A DNA stretch of 60,675 nt from an uncultured Alloprevotella sp. (GTDB lineage Bacteria > Bacteroidota > Bacteroidia > Bacteroidales > Bacteroidaceae). A program made the position numbers and the translations under genes. Under the pieces are notes generated by a model that was not told the DNA's origin, did not search any database, and saw only the letters and a program-made list of their open reading frames with translations. The stretch lies in contig CALUNU010000015.1 of NCBI GenBank assembly GCA_944322095.1, positions 1-60,675 on the forward strand, given 5' to 3'. Shown here one piece after another: positions 55,811 to 60,675 of this stretch; the stretch's first letter is position 1, and each line of letters starts with the position of its first letter.

Positions 55811-56566
55811 TTAGAAGTTGAACAAATCGTCCATCGTGAGCAGCCCGCTGTGCGTGGCCGTGTACTCGGCAGCCAGCACGGCGCCCAGGGCAAAGCCTCG
55901 GCGGTTATGGGCATCGTGGGTGATGGCGATGCGGTCCTCGGGGCTGTCGTAGGTGACGGTATGGATGCCCGGCACCTCGCCACGGCGCACGGCGTCGATG
56001 CGCACGGCGGCGGGCGCCACGTCGGCGCTGCCCTCCACCGAGCCGTCGGGGCGGTGCACGAGGCCCAGCTCCCATCCCGTCTTGCGGTCGAGGCGGTCCA
56101 CGATGTCCTCGGCCAGCGTGATGGCCGTACCGCTCGGCGCGTCGAGCTTGTGGACGTGGTGCGTCTCCTCGATGCTCACGTCATACTCCGCAAAGCGGTT
56201 CATCAGCCCGGCCAGATAGCGGTTCACGGCCCGGAAGACGGCCACGCCCAGCGAGAAGTTGGACGCCCAAAACAGCGTGTTTCCCTCCTCGGTGCAGAGG
56301 CGCCGCACGTCGGCTTCGTGGTCTTTTTTCCATCCCGTCGAACCGCTCACCACCTTGACGCCGGCGGCAAAGGCACGCAGGAAGTTGCCGTAGGCCGCCA
56401 TGGGCGTGGTAAACTCGATGGCCACGTCGGCGCTTCGGAAGGCAGGCGAGTTGAAATCCTCGGGGTTGTTGATGTCGATGATGCAAACGATCTCATGTCC
56501 GCGGCTCAGGGCTATTTCTTCGATCATATGGCCCATTTTGCCGTAGCCTATCAATGCAATTTTCAT
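55811..56566 (-). CDS. dapB: 4-hydroxy-tetrahydrodipicolinate reductase
   Basis: An NAD(P)H-dependent enzyme in lysine and diaminopimelate synthesis. The 251-residue protein has the dinucleotide-binding start MKIALIGYGKMGHMIEE, FTTP, the catalytic region EETHHVHKLDAPSGTAITLAE (about 150-170), and the C-terminal THDAHNRRGFALGAVLAAEY. Length is normal. It is followed closely by lepB, a conserved Bacteroidales arrangement. Confidence 0.95.
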   Translation of the reverse strand: MKIALIGYGKMGHMIEEIALSRGHEIVCIIDINNPEDFNSPAFRSADVAIEFTTPMAAYGNFLRAFAAGVKVVSGSTGWKKDHEADVRRLCTEEGNTLFWASNFSLGVAVFRAVNRYLAGLMNRFAEYDVSIEETHHVHKLDAPSGTAITLAEDIVDRLDRKTGWELGLVHRPDGSVEGSADVAPAAVRIDAVRRGEVPGIHTVTYDSPEDRIAITHDAHNRRGFALGAVLAAEYTATHSGLLTMDDLFNF

Positions 56567-56705
56567 TTTCCTTGTTGTAAAGTTGTTGGGTTCGGTGTTT
56601 GCGCAGCTCCCGGCACGTGCAGGCGGCCCCGGCCGACACCAGGCCCCGCGGCCCCGCGCCTGCCGGGGCTACACACCTTATATATATAGGAGCAGCACGC
56701 CCGGG

Positions 56706-57338
56706 TCAGTCGGCGGCGAGCTCCGTGAGGTCGTCCACCATGGCCGAAAGGCCGAGCGAGGCGGCAAAGTCGCGCAGGCCGGCGGCATCGGCCAGCACCC
56801 AGCGCACCTGCGTGCCGGGAGCCGTGCGCAGCTCCTTGAGCCAGCCGAGCAAGCGGGCCACGCGCTCCTTGTTTTTCGTTTCCTTATAGAGGGCGCCCAG
56901 GAAGAGCGTCGGGCCGTCCAGCACAACAAGGCCCGGCTCGTCGTGGACGAAGCTCTCGGCCAGCGTGCGATAGGGCGCGTCGTCGGCCCCGATCGCAGCG
57001 GGCGAGCCCGGCCCGCCCTCGTTTTCCAGGCGGCTCAGGAACAGGTCGAGCAGGCGGGCCAGCGTCTCCTTGGTCTCGCGGGCCACGCCGCTGTCGAAGA
57101 AGGCGTTCACCACGCGGTGGATAAACGTCTCCTCATACGTCACGTCCTGCAAGTTGATGCAGGCACATTTCTGCCCCCGGCTGCGGGCCTCGGCGAGCAG
57201 GGCACGCGCGGCGGCCGACGCCCCCTCAGCATCCTTGGCAGCCAGCAGGAGCGAGCGCCCCTCGCTGAGCAACGCACCGGCACGGCTCAGCAGTTCGCTC
57301 CGCCCGGCGGCATTTTCCGTTACGTTCATCTCGTTCAT
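56706..57338 (-). CDS. Degenerate P-loop ATPase-like protein
   Basis: The 210-residue protein has EGRSLLLAAKDAEGASAAAR where STAND/AAA-type ATPases carry a Walker A loop (no GKS/T is present), a Walker-B-like LVVLDG, and CINLQDVTYEETFIHRVV, resembling the strand after Walker A in such ATPases. The tail LGWLKELRTAPGTQVRWVLADA resembles sensor regions. It may be a non-hydrolysing paralogue. The family is a guess based on the pattern. It lies upstream of dapB by 139 bp, with a TACATTTGC promoter box on the minus strand at 57374-57382. Confidence 0.5.
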   Translation of the reverse strand: MNEMNVTENAAGRSELLSRAGALLSEGRSLLLAAKDAEGASAAARALLAEARSRGQKCACINLQDVTYEETFIHRVVNAFFDSGVARETKETLARLLDLFLSRLENEGGPGSPAAIGADDAPYRTLAESFVHDEPGLVVLDGPTLFLGALYKETKNKERVARLLGWLKELRTAPGTQVRWVLADAAGLRDFAASLGLSAMVDDLTELAAD

Positions 57339-57373
57339 ATCTTTTTCTTTTGTTTATACTGATGGCAAGATAG

Positions 57374-57382
57374 GCAAATGTA
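57374..57382 (-). promoter_or_regulatory. -7 element for the ATPase-like gene
   Basis: TACATTTGC on the minus strand, 36 bp before the ATG at 57338. Confidence 0.55.
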
Positions 57383-57472
57383 CCATCAATTTCCGTTATG
57401 TGGAAATAAAACCGGCGAAAAAATGAGCTTTGCAAGGTTATTTAAGCCCCCACCCCGTGCCCCGAAGCAAGA

Positions 57473-57504
57473 ACCGCGCCTGTGCTCGTGGCGCAGGCGC
57501 GGTT
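57473..57504. terminator. Hairpin after the small peptide gene
   Basis: AACCGCGCCTG pairs with CAGGCGCGGTT. There is no T run on the minus strand, so it is only a possible terminator. Confidence 0.4.
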
Positions 57505-57535
57505 CCTATATATAATATGGTGTGAGGAGGGAGAA

Positions 57536-57709
57536 TCACTCCTCCATCGACGACCACTGCTCCGAGTTCCAGCCATCCTCCTTGCGGTTGTTGAGGATGA
57601 CGTCCGAACGGTTCTCCGCATTGATGGTCAGACTGCTGGCGTTGAGGAGCGCTCCTTCGGTTTCCAGGCGCAGCACGTCGCAGGCAGGTTGGATATAAGT
57701 CTTTTTCAT
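57536..57709 (-). CDS. Small peptide (57 residues) downstream of the large surface protein
   Basis: It begins MKKTYIQPACDVLRLETEGA and continues with LLNASSLTINAENRSDVILN before an acidic, tryptophan-containing end. It has no signal peptide. The start MKKxYIQPxxxVxxxxxExxLLxxS is a pattern I recall from many small unannotated Bacteroidota proteins whose C-terminal parts vary. The function is unknown. It lies 24 bp after the stop of the 57734 gene on the same strand, so cotranscription is likely. Confidence 0.6.
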   Translation of the reverse strand: MKKTYIQPACDVLRLETEGALLNASSLTINAENRSDVILNNRKEDGWNSEQWSSMEE

Positions 57710-57733
57710 GTCGGTTTTCTTTTTTATAGGGGA

Positions 57734-60025
57734 TTATTTGATATACACCTTCTTGCCTCCGCGGATGTAGACGCCGTTCGTGGGGTTCACCACGCGGCGG
57801 CCCGAGAGGTCGTAGACGGGAGCCTCGCTCGCGTCGCTCCCAGCCGTCACGCTCTCGATGCCCGTCGTCGCGCCGCCCAGCGAAAGGGCATAGCCGCGCA
57901 CGGCCGAGCCGGCAGCATTGTCGAGATAAGCCTTGTTGCCCGGGATGGCGGTCGTCGCCTCAGCCGGCAGATAGAAGCCCACGGCCTCGTCGTAGATGCC
58001 CAGGATGAGGTACGAGTCGCGCGTGTCGTCCGTCACGCCCACATAGCGCAGCGTACCCTTCAGAGCACCGCTCTCGTCCACGCTCACGGGAGCCTGGGCA
58101 GCGCTCACGCGCAGGGCCTTGTCGCCGGCGGTGCCAGCCAGCACGACGGGCTTACCTGCGGGCACCGTGCCCGTCAGCTCCGTCAGACGCAGCACGCCGT
58201 CGGCCTCGTTCAGCTCGCCCGTATAGGCCTTCACGCCCTCCGTCAGCTCGACGTCGACGGGCAGCACAGCGCTGGCCCAGGCCTCGTCGCCCACCTGCGT
58301 CAGTTCTACGTTGATCGTCTCGGCCGGGCGGATGTACCAGGCCGACGGACCGTTCGCACCGGCCGTATAGAACATGATACGGGCCGACGTATTCGATCCG
58401 TCATTGAGATTTCCCGAGCAATGGAGGTATCGGTTTTCCACACTTTCGCGCTCTGCGCACATGATGCTGCTCTGCCCGGGAACGCCTTCGTAGGTGCCGA
58501 AGCTGAACGTGGCAGCCTCGTTGGCATTGGTGGTCAGGGTTTTAATTTCCTGGCTATCATCGGTCTGTGTCATGTAGAAACCACTGTTGGGGTTATAGAG
58601 GCGGTAGGTGCCGTCGCCGACAGCTTGCAGCTGCCAGAGGGCATCGGCCGAGGCCTCGTCCTGATCGACGGCAGCAAGCGCACGCGCTTTACATACGGAG
58701 TGAGCTGGCTTCTGCTGGTCGATGGCCTCGATGTAGCCGCCCTCGCCGTTGCAGGGGTTGTTACCTGTACTCGTCTTGCGCTGATAGTTTTGGATGCGGT
58801 AGAGGGCACCGTCGACGGGGCTGTTCTCAGCTGCCGGCTGAAGAGCTGCAACGGCTGCGTTCAGCGCAGCCAGCCCCTCAAACGTAGGATTTGCTTCCAG
58901 ATCGTCCATCTGCCCGAGCATGGCCTGCAAATCGGCATCGCTCGGAGCGTTGATGTATCCCTTGCCGACGGCCCGCTCAAAAGCCGGGCGCAGCGTTGCC
59001 AACCTTTCGGCAACAAGCCCGCGGGTATATTCCTCTGCGCTGACCTCTCCTACAAACTGCCACGTCGTGCCTTGGTTGTCGCCGGCCGAAGGCTGCCAAT
59101 AGCCCACGCCGCTATTGTTATTGTTGGCATCGAGGCAATTGCCGTCGAGCGCCTCGTTCAGGCTGATGCATAAGCCGCCGTCGTTGTAAGGGTTGTCCTT
59201 GATGTACCACGTGGCGCCCTCGGCCGTGAAAGAACTGTGGCCAGCCAGCAGGTTCTCCGTGGCGGCGTTGTGGATCTTCACTTTCAGCCCGCCCTCAGCG
59301 GTGCCGTCGGCCGTGAAGTACCACATGGCGCCGTCACCCCGCTCCGTGCCTTGCGTCAGGTTCGCCTCGTCGCCGGCATAAGTCAAGTATTTTCCCGAGC
59401 GGTAGCTGCGGATGAAGTAATAATGGATGTTGCCGTCCTCGCTGACCACGGGTGCATCGACATCTGCATAGAACGGGAGATTTTCACCCGCCGGCAGCTC
59501 ATAAACGACCCACACGCTCCAATTACCCGTACCGTTGAAATACTGGGCACGCTGGCCTTCGCTGTTGGTGTTCAAGTAAGTGTCGGCATTGTCCGTTGCC
59601 GTCGTGACGAAACGCAACAGTTTATCGGCCTCATACGTGTAAGCCGACGAAAGGTCGCTGTATGCATAGTTAGCTGCCGCGGTTGAAAACTCGGCAGCAC
59701 CGGCTTTGTCCGTGGTGGTGGCCACTTGGTTCTTGGTTGCAGCTGCTGCCGTAGGTTTGGCCACGTAAGCACCGGTCACTTCGTTTTTCAGCACGATTTT
59801 TCCGGCCGTATTAGCTTCCTCTACTACGTACACTTTGGTACCTTCCGCAACTCCATCGTTGACTTCGGCCCCGTTGAAATAATTGATATTGTTGACGGCC
59901 GCACCGCGCAGCACGATGCGCTTGCCCGCCGTGATCTCGTCGGGAGAGAGCTGCGTGAGCGTCTGCGCCCGACCCACTGCCACGCACAAAAGCACGAGCA
60001 GGGAGAGAAGTGTAAATCTCTTCAT
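57734..60025 (-). CDS. Large secreted surface protein with sorting tail
   Basis: The 763-residue protein starts MKRFTLLSLLVLLCVAVGRAQ (signal peptide). It has repeated MIR/ricin-like segments (KIVLKNEVTGAYVAKP, YYFIRSYRSGKYLTYAGDE, LYRIQNYQRKTST, YRLYNPNSGFYMTQTDDSQ) and ends in APVYDLSGRRVVNPTNGVYIRGGKKVYIK (type A sorting-like). It is related in architecture to the tandem proteins at 7532 and 11351, but shorter and without the discoidin-like part. Adhesion or glycan binding is inferred only from the repeats. The ATG at 60025 gives the best signal peptide. A TACATTTGC box on the minus strand lies at 60148-60156, so the leader is about 120 nt. Confidence 0.75.
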   Translation of the reverse strand: MKRFTLLSLLVLLCVAVGRAQTLTQLSPDEITAGKRIVLRGAAVNNINYFNGAEVNDGVAEGTKVYVVEEANTAGKIVLKNEVTGAYVAKPTAAAATKNQVATTTDKAGAAEFSTAAANYAYSDLSSAYTYEADKLLRFVTTATDNADTYLNTNSEGQRAQYFNGTGNWSVWVVYELPAGENLPFYADVDAPVVSEDGNIHYYFIRSYRSGKYLTYAGDEANLTQGTERGDGAMWYFTADGTAEGGLKVKIHNAATENLLAGHSSFTAEGATWYIKDNPYNDGGLCISLNEALDGNCLDANNNNSGVGYWQPSAGDNQGTTWQFVGEVSAEEYTRGLVAERLATLRPAFERAVGKGYINAPSDADLQAMLGQMDDLEANPTFEGLAALNAAVAALQPAAENSPVDGALYRIQNYQRKTSTGNNPCNGEGGYIEAIDQQKPAHSVCKARALAAVDQDEASADALWQLQAVGDGTYRLYNPNSGFYMTQTDDSQEIKTLTTNANEAATFSFGTYEGVPGQSSIMCAERESVENRYLHCSGNLNDGSNTSARIMFYTAGANGPSAWYIRPAETINVELTQVGDEAWASAVLPVDVELTEGVKAYTGELNEADGVLRLTELTGTVPAGKPVVLAGTAGDKALRVSAAQAPVSVDESGALKGTLRYVGVTDDTRDSYLILGIYDEAVGFYLPAEATTAIPGNKAYLDNAAGSAVRGYALSLGGATTGIESVTAGSDASEAPVYDLSGRRVVNPTNGVYIRGGKKVYIK

Positions 60026-60147
60026 GTGTAAAAACTTTTGGTTGTTAGTAAATAAAATATCGGTCATCACGTGTCTTTCACAGGTGCAAGGGCGCGGGCC
60101 TGCGCCCGTGCTCCCGCATCAGTCTCATGATTAAGCGAAAATCGGAA

Positions 60148-60156
60148 GCAAATGTA
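60148..60156 (-). promoter_or_regulatory. -7 element for the 57734 gene
   Basis: TACATTTGC on the minus strand. Confidence 0.5.
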
Positions 60157-60464
60157 TGCAAATCTTTGAAGATAAAAAAATTAATCGGGGGGGTAATGCT
60201 AAAAGATGTTATTTCCTGCTATTTTTCTGCCTTTCTCAGCCATAAACAACCCCATGCGACACGGTTTCTGGCGCCCAAACACCTCGCGCCGCCCATACCC
60301 TCACAAGTATCGGCCGGCACCGCTATATACATACGCGTACGCGCACACGAAGGTCTCCATAAACCTCCGTCGAGACCACACGAGAGGAAAGCAGAGAGGC
60401 ACAAAAACACATCCGCGGGGAGAATGCCATAGCAGCGCAGGGCGCCGAACGTGCGGAGAAGACG

Positions 60465-60650
60465 CGGGGCGCTTCGCTTACCCGTGGTTATAGGGTAGTT
60501 CGCCCACGATAGGGGCGCTTGCCGCGAGGCTGTATAGGAGGGGCGGCATTCCTGCCGCCCGAAAACGTTTGGGGCGATAGTCCCGCCGCGACATTCTACC
60601 CTTGCGGGTGGTTCGTGCGGCGGTGTGAGCGCCAGGAATGGCGCTCCTCC
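60465..60650. repeat. Terminal palindrome cluster
   Basis: GCTTACCCGTGGTTATAGGG with GTTCGCCCACGATAGGGGCG resembles 18255-18310 with changes in the stem. It is followed by GGCGGCAttccTGCCGCC (60542-60559) and GAGCGCCAggaaTGGCGCTC (60628-60647), each a near-perfect hairpin with complementary loops. No gene is visible from 60157 to the end. Confidence 0.65.
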
Positions 60651-60675
60651 TAAGACAGCCTCTCCGCGTGGGTGG

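Overview
The window is chromosomal DNA of a GC-rich member of the Bacteroidota, order Bacteroidales, most like Prevotellaceae; I do not assign a genus. The evidence is the phylum-specific -7 box TAnnTTTG upstream of most transcription units, the near absence of Shine-Dalgarno sequences, Bacteroidales gene neighbourhoods (parE-coaD; DUF4271-hemD-rnpA-yidD-tatD-tyrS; dapB-lepB-S26-WbqC), HU-HIG, DUF2723 and PorT-like proteins, and secreted proteins ending in a type IX-like sorting tail. I found no rRNA, tRNA, CRISPR array, transposase or integrase.

Layout. 0.7-7.1 kb: GNAT protein, parE, coaD, a DEAD-box helicase and an outer-membrane barrel protein, followed by a candidate small RNA at 7.14-7.29 kb with its own promoter and terminator. 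7.5-14.8 kb: two tandem paralogous surface proteins of about 1150 residues. 15.6-17.5 kb: gyrB. 18.7-31.9 kb: an HU-like protein, a membrane protein, a CotH-like protein, a DUF2723 membrane protein with a polysaccharide deacetylase, queG, pnp, and two Sel1-repeat proteins with 10 and 15 repeats. 33.6-40.1 kb: metK, a LOG-family protein and the compact hemD-rnpA-yidD-tatD run ending in tyrS. 40.4-45.3 kb: three secreted proteins, one Omp28-like, and a SIMPL protein. 46.6-60.0 kb, mostly minus strand: DUF3737 divergent from an AraC regulator, an AT-richer orphan secreted protein, an acyltransferase, an MFS transporter, an ECF S component, and the run ATPase-like-dapB-lepB-S26-WbqC. A 57-residue peptide and a third large sorting-tail surface protein follow.

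The most unusual content lies between genes. A 340-bp element occurs three times (15117-15455, 32003-32342, 45369-45708). Each copy has three 11-bp near-palindromes, CCATCCCATGG or its variants, at exactly 21-bp spacing, plus a terminator-like hairpin whose stem changes are compensatory between copies. Two copies start 46-60 bp after a stop codon, in terminator orientation. The same gaps hold a mosaic of other short palindromes (CCGCGGGT...ACCCGCGG, GGCCCCAAGGGGG, GAGACGCGAT..ATCGCGTCTC), some assembled into 105-185 bp duplications.

Single-gene oddities are a second signal peptidase homologue lacking both catalytic residues, next to an intact lepB; an acyltransferase whose conserved N-terminus lies upstream of any ATG, GTG or TTG; and an AT-rich secreted-protein gene bracketed by inverted GGTTGA repeats.
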